NCBI GenBank assembly: GCA_033032175.1
Contig: CM065323.1
Span: 12,772,001-12,836,000 of the forward strand
Length of the DNA: 64,000 bases
Direction of reading: 5' to 3'
Origin: Saturnia japonica
Taxonomy: Eukaryota; Arthropoda; Insecta; Lepidoptera; Saturniidae
Shown one piece after another: positions 56,801 to 64,000 of this stretch; within the stretch, counting starts at the first letter, position 1; each line of letters starts with the position of its first letter. The notes under the pieces are model-generated. The model did not search any database. It was given only the letters and a program-made list of their open reading frames with translations, and was not told the origin of the DNA. Made by a program: the position numbers and the translations under genes.

Positions 56801-57364
56801 TGGACCAGTGTTGGTGTCATACACTACAGCTTCCTAAGAACTAGCCAGACAATAACGGCAGATCTGTATGGTCAAAAATTGTAAACCATAATGGAAAAGC
56901 TAGACGTTAAACAAGCGAGACTGGTCAATCTCTCTAGCCCACTGCTGCTTCAAAACAACGCTAGACCTCATACTTATACAAACATACATACATATTTTGA
57001 ATTTGGACACTTTCTTGCAAGGAAAAAATTTAATTCTTAAACCGCCTTCAAAGATGTTATTGATTCACGCTCCCACAATTTTTTCAGTAATGGAATCAAT
57101 GAACTACCTATAAAATGGCGAAAGTGCATAGATAATAACATACTTCGATTTATTAAATATATAATTTCATAATAATATTTTTTTTGTTTTACTTTTTCCA
57201 TATAAAACGCTAATTTCATATGTTAGAACATATTATTAATATAGATTAAATAATTATGTCCGCAGATGGTCGATGTGACAAATGACATCCTAGACCACCC
57301 GTGCGATGACTCCGACAGCAAGATGATAACGATGTATCAAGCTACTTTTAAAAAGAGATGTTAG
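53831..57364 (+). CDS. Orphan three-exon gene, 110 residues
   Basis: Coding segments 53847-53911, 55573-55741 and 57266-57364. The first exon starts at 53831 after TTTTTCCAG, so an upstream untranslated exon is expected. Donors GTACGT and GTAGGT and acceptors TTCCAG and CCGCAG join in phase (K22 is the split codon). The protein starts MDFKTTSTNDYQWPFPKPVV, then a proline-rich stretch, Y-C-H-C-D near residue 43-47, a likely coiled coil (VEQYKQLLEKEQKLCEDYEN, about residues 55-74), an acidic DHPCDDSDSK and the ending ITMYQATFKKRC. No signal peptide or membrane helix. I do not recognise the family; the short tyrosine/tryptophan/proline motifs recall sperm-axoneme proteins, which is only a guess. 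Introns carry a solo-LTR candidate, a SINE, a MITE and a mariner. Confidence 0.65.
53912..55013. other. First intron of the orphan gene, left part
   Basis: 54690-54970 resembles interspersed repeat F (TCGACGTGAGTTCGG, GAGTTTGAGCTTTCGGTGAA), eroded. Otherwise AT-rich without features. Confidence 0.4.
55014..55535 (+). repeat. Interspersed repeat E with an insertion
   Basis: ACCCGACTGCAACAAAAACA at the start and AAAACATAACCCTTCTTTTT, TCGCAGTCGAGTAAAAAG at the end match 62250-62480. Relative to that copy, about 270 bp (55215-55485) are inserted between GTGCCAAAAA and the AACATAACCC block. Confidence 0.6.
55215..55485. mobile_element. Candidate solo LTR inside repeat E
   Basis: Begins TGTAGCGACATCTCTCGCC, is more GC-rich than its surroundings and is bounded by ATATA on both sides (55210-55214, 55486-55490). 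The empty-site comparison with 62430-62450 shows it is an insertion. It ends in AA rather than the canonical CA and the duplication is low-complexity, so the LTR reading is tentative. Confidence 0.4.
55761..55880 (+). mobile_element. tRNA-derived SINE, family B, eroded
   Basis: ATGGCGCAGTAATAGTAAGT, CCACTATTGAGCCGAG and TTCGTGTGATGAGCATA align with 15990-16085. It begins 20 bp after the donor of the second exon of the orphan gene. Confidence 0.55.
55905..56362. mobile_element. MITE family C, short copy
   Basis: ACAGAGTAAATTGACATTCA at the left and (inverted) CCGACGGAGTAAAATGACAT at the right are the same ends as 33813-34423. 458 bp, no coding capacity. Confidence 0.7.
56443..57230 (+). mobile_element. 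mariner element with internal deletion, both ends present
   Basis: Ends are TTCTTACATATGAAATTGGC at the left and (inverted) TTCTAACATATGAAATTAGC at the right, flanked by TA on both sides (56441-56442, 57231-57232). The interior matches the mariner at 42844-43970 but lacks about 390 bp between the helix-turn-helix region (AGCACCGTACGTTTTTGG) and the segment before the second catalytic D. Stops and shifts disable what remains. Its right end lies 35 bp before the third exon of the orphan gene. Confidence 0.88.
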
Positions 57365-57736
57365 TTATTAATTTCATGTTCCTTTTATAGTGTGACCGCG
57401 AGTGCTATATTGCGCCATAGTTTGCTTTGTGGTAAGACGCAAGGGCGGGAAGCCATACGCACATGAGAAAAAATATCCAAAGATTGGTCGTGCTTTATCT
57501 CGTGATGTGAAAGTTGTCATTGTGCTCGGATACTTTCGTAAAAGATAAGCAGACAAAAAAGAGTAAAGAAAACAAAACCAAATTTGTAGCAAGGTCGTGA
57601 ACTAGGCCACGGGGTACTCTGAAAATACTGTGAGAAATGTAACAAAAAAAAAGTAAATTTAATCTACAAAAATTCAGGTCGCATAAAAATTACTACGCCA
57701 AAAAACCAAAAGCCATACTATCTAGCCAAAAGCCAG
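57365..57736. other. 3' flank of the orphan gene
   Basis: No AATAAA close after the stop; nothing else recognised. Confidence 0.35.
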
Positions 57737-58019
57737 TTTATACCAATATTTAAAAGAGGAAAGATTTGATTTGTTGTTTGTTTTTCTTTTTTTTGTAAAG
57801 GATAAACTCAAAAACTACTGAAGCGATTTTAAAAATTCTTTCACCAGTTTAAAGCTACAGTATCAGGGAGTAACATAGGCTATATTATAATTGGAAAAAT
57901 CAATTTATTCCTCATAAAACTGTCGATCGTCGACAAACTATAAAAAGTTGCATATACGGGTGCGTTGGCCATTTTTGTTTTATAAAATTAACACGGGTGA
58001 AACAGTGGGGCACAGCTAG
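57737..58019 (+). mobile_element. Non-autonomous Helitron, family 3, 283 bp
   Basis: Starts TTATACCAATATTTAAAAGA (the usual first base pair TC eroded to TT) with GGAAAGATTTG after it, and ends GTGGGGCACAGCTAG followed by T (58020). Interior phrase AACTCAAAAACTACTGAAGC is shared with 60610-60640. Confidence 0.75.
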
Positions 58020-58640
58020 TCATTGATAAAAGAGTTAAAATCTAATGGGTGCCCAGTTCCATAGCTGTTCCTTTAATTATTTATAGCTGTAGAAAAATGT
58101 ACGTTCTTCAATTCATTTAGGAAAAAAATCATTAATGTCTTTGATATTGGCTTTCTACATTGGCAAGACGTCGTAATAATTGTCAATAAATTAGTATTAA
58201 AATATTTGGCTCCCTAAATTAGAAATTAACGTAGATTTTTGTGGACTTAGTAAATATAATAACGATTATTAACCAAACGTGTATCTGGACATTTACTTTA
58301 CCTAAAGGAGTAAAGGAGTACATTGACCATATTATATACTAGCTGTGCTCGCGATTCCCTCTGCGTGAAATTTCGTGTAACGCAAAAATCAGCGATTCCC
58401 CAGTTTTCTATGAACGTACGTACGGCTTTCTACCAGACATTTTACCCAAATACGGCAAATACAAATTACAATGCAATACAGTCGGAAAGTTAAAGTAGTT
58501 TAATAGCAAAATTGAATTTAATCCAACTTGTAATGCAATCAAGAAAAAGTTCTTTCAAAATAATATAAATATTTTTTAAATTAACCGATGTTATCAAGAA
58601 AACACGACTAAGTACAATTGTTTGGAATAAGTTCATCATT
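58020..58640. other. Intergenic, reverse Helitron end at 58341
   Basis: CTAGCTGTGCTCGCGATTCC at 58341 is a reverse Helitron right end with short similarity only. Otherwise AT-rich. Confidence 0.4.
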
Positions 58641-59097
58641 AGCCGAATCGTACGATGCCGCGATCACTGTGTTTGGCGAATTGTATGCGCGGGGCAATCG
58701 TTCTGCGCCCCCCTCCGCTCCCTGGCTTCGTCCGGCGGCTCTGCTCGCTCGTAGAGGCAGTCCAGTTCGTGCTTTGGCCGTGAACTTGCATCTGTTTTGT
58801 GCTTGCTATAGTGCTCGCGTGTGTGGTCTTGTGGAGCTACGTTACGTGCTAGATCATTCCGGGCGTTCGGTTGGCGCTGAGATATATGTAATTAACGGTG
58901 GTGTTAAGATCTTGCATTGTATAAATTGAGTTGGTGTACCAGGAGTTTTGCTGAACTGATTGCTTGTGTGATAGTGTTCTTGCTGTTGTAGATTTAACAC
59001 ACACACTTACACATAGTTCACTCTACACGCACATAGTTTACAATCTGCAGTACAGGTCGACGGGGCAAGCTCAAGGTCACCGGTCGTTCCGGACGAG
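58641..59097 (+). promoter_or_regulatory. GC-rich block ending in a strong splice donor; candidate 5' exon
   Basis: Distinctly GC-rich, unlike the flanks. It ends CGGACGAG/GTGAGT at 59097/59098, an excellent donor. The frame that would join the acceptor at 60868 in phase has no ATG here, so it could be a 5' untranslated exon for the 60868 gene, whose CDS would then start at 60930. A 103-codon open frame at 58618-58929 has no family resemblance. An alternative is the 5' part of a mobile element. Confidence 0.4.
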
Positions 59098-59539
59098 GTG
59101 AGTCTCTTTTATTTACTGTGTATTCCAGCAATAAGTTCGAGAGGGATTGATTCGCGATTTGATTAAAATAAGGGCCCAGCACACATTTCGCGACCCTTCT
59201 CTAACAACAACAATAGTTCTTTTTAAGGATTTTCAAAAATATTATATACCTAAACTCAATTTACACACCATGCAATGGGTACATGTAAAAATGCTTCTTA
59301 AATGCATACAATAAACTACCATAATACCAAATTTCATCAAATTCCGTCCAGTATTTTTGTGTGATGCGCCTACAAATTAACAGGCAGACAGATAAACAAA
59401 AATTGCAAAAACTGTAGAAATGATTTTTGTCCAAGATTCTACATTTTTTAGATTACCCATAGTAGGTATTTCTTATTAAATATATTTAATGTATAGATTT
59501 TGAGTCTTTACTGTTTTGATATAGGTATGTTTAGATTTT
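59098..59539. other. Putative intron, no feature seen
   Basis: Nothing recognised; GGGCCCAGCACACATTTCGC at 59171 is a GC-richer island without a match. Confidence 0.35.
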
Positions 59540-60210
59540 GGTATTTAGGGATCGAGCATTATTTGATCGATCAACGTTATACTAAGGTTGAAATCTATGG
59601 AGCGTACTTAGACTTATATCTGCACAGAATTCTTAGCTTTACGTGAGAAAAGTTCTAGTCATCGAATACCGCCACGACCTCCCTCTCTCGTGGCAACTTA
59701 ATCCTAGGTCCGCTCCTCGGTGTGAAACCCTCGAGTCTGGCAGCCGCTCGCGCGATACAGGTCACACTGCACTTGCAATCACTTAGCTACCCATACACAT
59801 TATTACACAAAATATGTTCATACATACGTGCACACCACATAGGTACATAGGTTCTGTAAGAATGCTTTTTTTACGCTAGTTAGTGATATTTCAGATCACT
59901 AAATACATATACACATGTTCCTTCCTTACTCCCAGGAGGAAGGGACGTGTATATTTGTATATGTTAGTTTAGCTCGACTTTAAGGATAGGGAATTAGTCA
60001 GATCGCGAATTCTTTGCAATAGCGGCAAGAGCCCAAGCCGAGGTCCGGCCACTTTGGCACCCTTGCGCGCTTGTTGCGCACGCTTTCGCGGCTGAGTGCC
60101 TTAAGCACTCGCCCCTAATCCCGGTAAAGTTGTACAAGCCATCAGCGGCACTGTTTTCCGATAGGGCCTTTCAGGCTAAAACAGAAAAGTTAGATAAAAA
60201 AAAAAAAAAA
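59540..60210 (+). mobile_element. 5'-truncated Jockey-type LINE 3' end
   Basis: Matches the 3' UTR of the LINE at 1-4552 (AACCTAGGTCCG-like start, CCGAGGTCCGGCCACTTTGG, TTCGCGGCTGAGTGCC) and more closely the reverse copy at 46456-47122. Ends in about 15 A at 60196-60210. Truncated at about 59540, almost the same point as the reverse copy. Confidence 0.88.
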
Positions 60211-60570
60211 TAGTCATCGAATTTGACGAGATATGGAAAACTTAAGTATTATACGAATAAAAAAACAAAACAATAAAATAACAGGTTTAGCAAGCAACGA
60301 CTGTCACCATCTCGACTAATACCTACCATTATCTGGACTGTCACCATATTGATTATCATTTATATCAGTCTGGACATAGTCAGCAACACATTCTCATTAT
60401 TAGTATCTAAAATGTTTGCCGCAAGCTTCACTCGCAACTTACACTGAGTATGACTATTTGAAATCTAAGAGTGAGCTTAGTAAATACTTAGCAAATTTTG
60501 AGCTAAGCTCAGGTTGAGATAAAGCTGAGTATGTTTTATAGATTTCACCGAAAATTTTAATAATTGAAAA

Positions 60571-60800
60571 TCTATACATATTATAAAACAAAGTCCCCCG
60601 CCGCGTCTATCCGCCTGAACGCGATAAACTCAAAAACTACTAAACGGATTTTCATACGGTTTTCGTCACTGGACGGAGTGATTCATGACAATCGTTTAGG
60701 CGTATAATTGATTTTTTTTTTTTGTAAATTGGCTGAAATATGACGATGTTTGTTTAACATGTCGATTGGGTGCTTTACTGGCGCGCCCCGCGTAAACCAA
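60571..60800 (+). mobile_element. Helitron family-3 left part
   Basis: A (60570) is followed by TCTATACATATTATAAAACA, a classical lepidopteran Helitron start; AACTCAAAAACTACTAAACG is shared with 57800. No CTAG end before the acceptor at 60867, so the right part is lost. Confidence 0.7.
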
Positions 60801-60867
60801 TAGAGTTATATGCATAACTGTACTGTAACCCTTGTGAAGTCTATAACTAATTTTCTTTCTATTCCAG

Positions 60868-61205
60868 CGTTCCCTGTTTCGGACTATAGGGTTATCATAG
60901 CGGCGTCTCAGTCCAACGCACCAGTACCGATGGAGTCGAATCGTCTCGGCGTACTACGCTGCTACAAAGATCCGACCCATTTCACGGAGAACCCGCCGGT
61001 CGTTCGGCCAACAATAAACCCGCCTGGAACCGTCCATACCGGTGTGGCTCCGAAATCGATCCGCACTTGGTTCTCCGAGTTTCCGGGCAGGACTGAGTAC
61101 ATGGATACATATAGCGCGTCTGCCAAAGCTTGCTGGAGATCTATGCAGAGGTACAAGGAACCGATGCTGTCGACACGACGACGAGCTGATGACACTTGTG
61201 TTTGA
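60868..61205 (+). CDS. Terminal coding exon of an unrecognised gene
   Basis: The acceptor TTTTCTTTCTATTCCAG precedes 60868; the reading frame then runs 112 codons to TGA, and AATAAA lies at 61229-61234, so this is a last exon. If translation starts inside it, the ATG at 60930 (context ACCGATGG) gives 91 residues; otherwise the frame continues from an upstream exon in phase 2. The peptide includes RLGVLRCYKDPTHFTENPPV, a proline-rich middle, then TWFSEFPGRTEYMDTYSASA and KACWRSMQRYKEP, with a basic RRR near the end. No signal peptide or membrane helix. Family unknown; the aromatic/proline short motifs resemble those in the orphan gene at 53847-57364, with which it cannot be spliced in phase. 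Confidence 0.6.
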
Positions 61206-61319
61206 TCGTTGTCTGTTTCGTGAATGGAAATAAAAGTAAGGGAAGATATTTGGGTTGTTTTAATTTTGATGATTCTGATCCTGATACGCGAGAAACCAAA
61301 AAAGAGGTACAGTAATGGT

Positions 61320-61690
61320 GGATAAGCACGGATTCAGTTAGTAGCGTGTACGGACTCGGCAGTGATCGACATGAGTTCGAATCCCTGAAATGAGCCTGAG
61401 CTATCGATGAAGGAAAACGTCGGGATGAAACCTCAGCATAGTGGTAGGGCTTTTTATAATGCCCGCTAGGCTAGCTACCACCCTCAAGTTGAAATTCTAT
61501 TGCAAAAACACCAATAGCTAAGGTTAGCCTAATACAGAATAGAACATACTACCACGGATAACTGAAAATTTGAATTTTTTTATGAGAATTCATCCCACTT
61601 TTGTGCCTTTTTCTCTAATATAATATATAAGTAGTCGCTTACTATAAGGCGGGCCGTATGCTTGTTTACCGCCTTAGTTATGAAAAATAA
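61320..61690 (+). repeat. Interspersed repeats F and D, eroded
   Basis: TGATCGACATGAGTTCGAAT and GATGAAGGAAAACGTCGGGA are repeat F; GTATGCTTGTTTACCGCC at about 61656 is the end of repeat D. Confidence 0.5.
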
Positions 61691-61964
61691 TTAATAAAAA
61701 ATAATTCTTTTCTCGGCTGTCACTTTGGTACTTTCATGTATAATTATGTATGTTTATAATCATATAATTATAATATTTATATGATTTATTTATAAAGTGA
61801 AAATTTTCTGCACCTGAAAATGATGACTCAATAAAAAAGAAACTAAACGGATTTTAAGTTTAATTATAGTTACAAAAATACTTATCTTATTTACGTTTAT
61901 ATATTGAAAACACTTAATTAAACACTTCTGATGACAAGTTGAATTATTAAAAACATAACATAAT
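61691..61964. other. AT-rich, no feature
   Basis: Nothing recognised. Confidence 0.35.
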
Positions 61965-62210
61965 ATATCATCACGCCTGTATCCCCGAAAGGTTAGGCAG
62001 AGGTATACTAATGTACACCAACAGTTCGCCGTGTATATTTTTTAAGGCCCATATAAGTAAGGCGAGCCTATTGCCATTGATCGAGCACAAAGCCAAAGTC
62101 CGAGCTGCTATTAAGAATTTCCTAGAAAAACCGAATAACACTTTGCTCGACCTGTATATTAAGCCCAGGTAGGTACTCGATCATAGCTGTCGCGTTTATA
62201 ACCACTGGCC
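61965..62210 (-). mobile_element. tRNA-derived SINE, family A, reverse copy
   Basis: The plus strand reads ATCATCACGCCTGTATCCCC, then the body inverted relative to 14519-14784; the head is interrupted by extra bases near 62155-62180 but CTAGTGGTTATAAACGCGAC-like box A sequence is recognisable on the minus strand. Confidence 0.8.
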
Positions 62211-62235
62211 TTGATTGCATATGATTGGCATAATG

Positions 62236-62480
62236 AGGCAAAAAAAAAGGAAACAACCGACTGCAACAAAAATACTTAAGTAAAAAAATATGTATCCATT
62301 TTTACTTTAATATGATTCCTAGACCCCTAGTACTTAAATATTATATGGCCTACGTCACTCCCACAATTAAGATGAATCTAACGACACCTCGCATGCTTAA
62401 ATCCATGAAGTCGCCTACGCTACAGAGCGTGCCAAAAATATATAAAAACATAACCCTCCTTTTTCGCAGTCGAGTGATAA
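62236..62480 (+). repeat. Interspersed repeat E, uninterrupted copy
   Basis: AACCGACTGCAACAAAAATA to TTTTTCGCAGTCGAGTGATA; the reference empty site for the insertion at 55215-55485. Confidence 0.6.
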
Positions 62481-63172
62481 TAAAATGTTAATCTAAACAA
62501 CGAAGAAGGGAATACGCTTCCTTGGGTACAATACAACTCTACCAACCAAGCATAACAAAACATCGTATCTTTTGACATCCATATTTTTGTGGGATTTTGA
62601 TCAAAAAGTGATAAGCGGTGGTGTATATATTAATTCACAAACTTATACTATTTGGCCCCATATTATATATTTTACGTGATGCCCTTTGGTTACTGTACAT
62701 AATAAATATTAACTAAAAACTTCGAATATGAATTTGGATTTACTACATAAAAACCTGGTCAGTTCTTATTATCTTATTAAAGCATTGTTTCAACTCAATA
62801 AATTAGAAAAATATTGTATAATCTACGTGACATTGGCATAACTGTGTATAAGCCCACGCTACTATTAATTAAGAATAAGATTTTAGGATCTTGATTCCCT
62901 GTAGATCCCGTAACAAAATATTATGAATTTTGTGACTGTTTTGTATTGTATCATTGTTTTGTTTTAGGCTATTCTGCTGTACCGAACATTTGACAACTAA
63001 ATTGTAAAGCGTGTATTTGTAACACTTGACATTGGCGAAATTGCCTACATAAACATTATGTAGTTGAGTCCTTAGTGTAATGTGGTATTTTTATTGTAAT
63101 TTATAAACTTATGTTATTTGGCCCTATATTATGTAATATTGATGTAAACGTTATGTACTAGTTTGGTTATTA
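62481..63172. other. Intergenic, no gene recognised
   Basis: AT-rich. An acceptor-like TTTTGTTTTAG precedes an 11-codon frame at 62970-63002 that I do not accept as an exon. Confidence 0.4.
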
Positions 63173-63430
63173 ATGCCTCGTTAGCCTAGTGGTCGTAAAA
63201 GCGATTGCTGTGAGCGAGGTCCTGGGTTCGAATCCCAGTTCGAGCAAAGTGTTATTGGGTTTTTCCTATGGAATTCTCAGAAGCAGCTCGGAGTTTGGTT
63301 TCGTGCCCGATTAATGACAATAGGCTAGCCCCCTATTACATGGGACCTAAAACATACTCGGCGAATTGTGGGTGTACAAATGTACACCTCTGCCTAACCC
63401 TTCGGGGAATACAGGCGTGATGGTATGTAT
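63173..63430 (+). mobile_element. tRNA-derived SINE, family A, complete
   Basis: Box A GTTAGCCTAGTGGTCGTAAA and box B GGTTCGAATCC are intact; body and 3' end GGCGTGATGGTATGTAT match 14519-14784 closely. No clear target duplication. Confidence 0.88.
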
Positions 63431-63603
63431 TGATCAACAAGTGTATTATAATAATAATTTAAAACATCAAATATGCAATTTGAGTTAAATACCACAAAAA
63501 AAAATTGTTTTCATTATAATTAATACCTACTGCGATCCTCTTTTGTAGTTATTAATTTAAATCTAGTATATAATACATTAAAATCGTTATATAGCACGTA
63601 ATA

Positions 63604-63789
63604 TTAGAAATAAGATGTAATTAAATAACTATATTTCCTGTAATCGTCTGATGTCGGATTCCCTTGTGGCGGCATTTTTGTAATTTTTCTAACGTTCTCG
63701 CTGTTACTTTGGCTGGGCTCTATGGCCGATGGTAATATGTATCCATTGACAGTTATTAATAACAATGCAGAAATTATTAACACGATTAT
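63604..63789 (-). CDS. Last exon of a small secreted or membrane protein gene, 5' partial
   Basis: Minus-strand acceptor TATTTTTCAG is followed by 61 codons and TAA. The exon starts with a very hydrophobic segment, IIVLIISALLLITVNGYILP, then a polar tail rich in S, N, K, P with QPSQSNSENVRKITK-like composition and ending YSYLITSYF. In insect secreted peptides a first exon often supplies only Met and one or two residues before such a signal sequence, so the first exon would lie to the right, possibly beyond 64000. No cysteines, so not a disulphide-rich peptide. Reading on upstream without splicing gives an 89-residue frame, which I think is less likely. Confidence 0.5.
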   Translation of the reverse strand: MIVLIISALLLITVNGYILPSAIEPSQSNSENVRKITKMPPQGNPTSDDYRKYSYLITSYF

Positions 63790-63850
63790 CTGAAAAATAA
63801 ATAGCAAAGTTATATTAACTAGCCGACCCTTGCAGATATATCGCATATTA

Positions 63851-64000
63851 CTAGCTGTGCCCCACGTTTTCACTCGTGTTAATTTTTATCCGACAAACAC
63901 TGCGCGCGCCGCCAACGCACCCGTGTAGCCTGTCTTAATTGTTTTCACTTCTCGCAAGTACAAATTATATAAATTTTTCATTATCTCCTAAACTGTGTAT
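63851..64000 (-). mobile_element. Helitron right end, reverse orientation, cut by window edge
   Basis: CTAGCTGTGCCCCACGTTTT after A is the reverse complement of a Helitron 3' end (compare 58005-58019). It continues TCTCCTAAACTGTGTAT at the edge, as in 49165 and 19690. Confidence 0.7.

Noticed and set aside
58618..58929. 103-residue ORF in the GC-rich block
   Set aside because: Low-information composition typical of random frames in GC-rich DNA; no homology and no splice context for coding.
62970..63002. Possible terminal exon after TTTTGTTTTAG
   Set aside because: Eleven codons only, no partner exon and no homology; acceptor-like strings are common in AT-rich DNA.

Overview
This is eukaryotic, intron-bearing, AT-rich DNA, almost certainly from a moth or butterfly (Lepidoptera). 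The evidence is three things together: (i) spliced insect-like host genes; (ii) Helitrons of the lepidopteran type, with TC at the start, CTAG at the end and insertion between A and T; (iii) several families of tRNA-derived SINEs, Jockey-type LINEs, mariner and hAT remnants packed into introns and intergenic DNA. The species cannot be named from sequence alone. Nothing here is prokaryotic: I see no operons, CRISPR arrays or rRNA, and the only tRNA-like sequences are SINE heads.

Host genes, left to right: (1) an intronless secreted acid-lipase-like gene at 12445-13977 (+). (2) SMIM20/MITRAC7, a 74-residue mitochondrial membrane protein in three small exons at 30783-31407 (+). (3) A CpG-richer promoter/first-exon candidate at 35562-35888 (+) with a strong splice donor. 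(4) WDR45/WIPI4, an autophagy PROPPIN, reconstructed from eight exons on the minus strand (51884 down to 36494), 323 residues, every splice phase agreeing. (5) A three-exon orphan gene of 110 residues at 53847-57364 (+). (6) A terminal coding exon at 60868-61205 (+) of another unrecognised gene. (7) The last exon of a small secreted-protein-like gene at 63604-63789 (-), whose start lies upstream or beyond the right edge.

Repeats make up most of the rest. 1-4552 is a Jockey-clade LINE, cut by the window edge, with an open 964-residue ORF2 and an ORF1 broken by one frameshift; four 5'-truncated relatives lie at 30163, 32039, 46456 and 59540. 10.4-11.8 kb and 14.5-18.1 kb hold SINEs, MITEs and a hAT remnant. 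18.8-25.6 kb is a nest of Helitrons, a duplicated 0.9-1.0 kb segment, a short hAT with its target duplication, a broken ZBED5-like hAT gene and a near-palindromic MITE. 26.0-28.9 kb is a Helitron helicase tail with a CR1/Jockey-superfamily LINE beside it. 29.2-30.2 kb is a third hAT wreck. The WDR45 introns are inflated with mariner, pogo-like, Helitron, SINE and MITE insertions.

I found no undescribed multi-gene system. The most rewarding items are the TE-loaded WDR45 locus with its 10-codon last exon and shortened membrane loop, the small orphan genes at 53.8-61.2 kb, a possible nested arrangement of WDR45 inside another gene's first intron, a 79-bp LINE insertion with a perfect 10-bp target duplication, and several TIR elements that can be delimited to the base.
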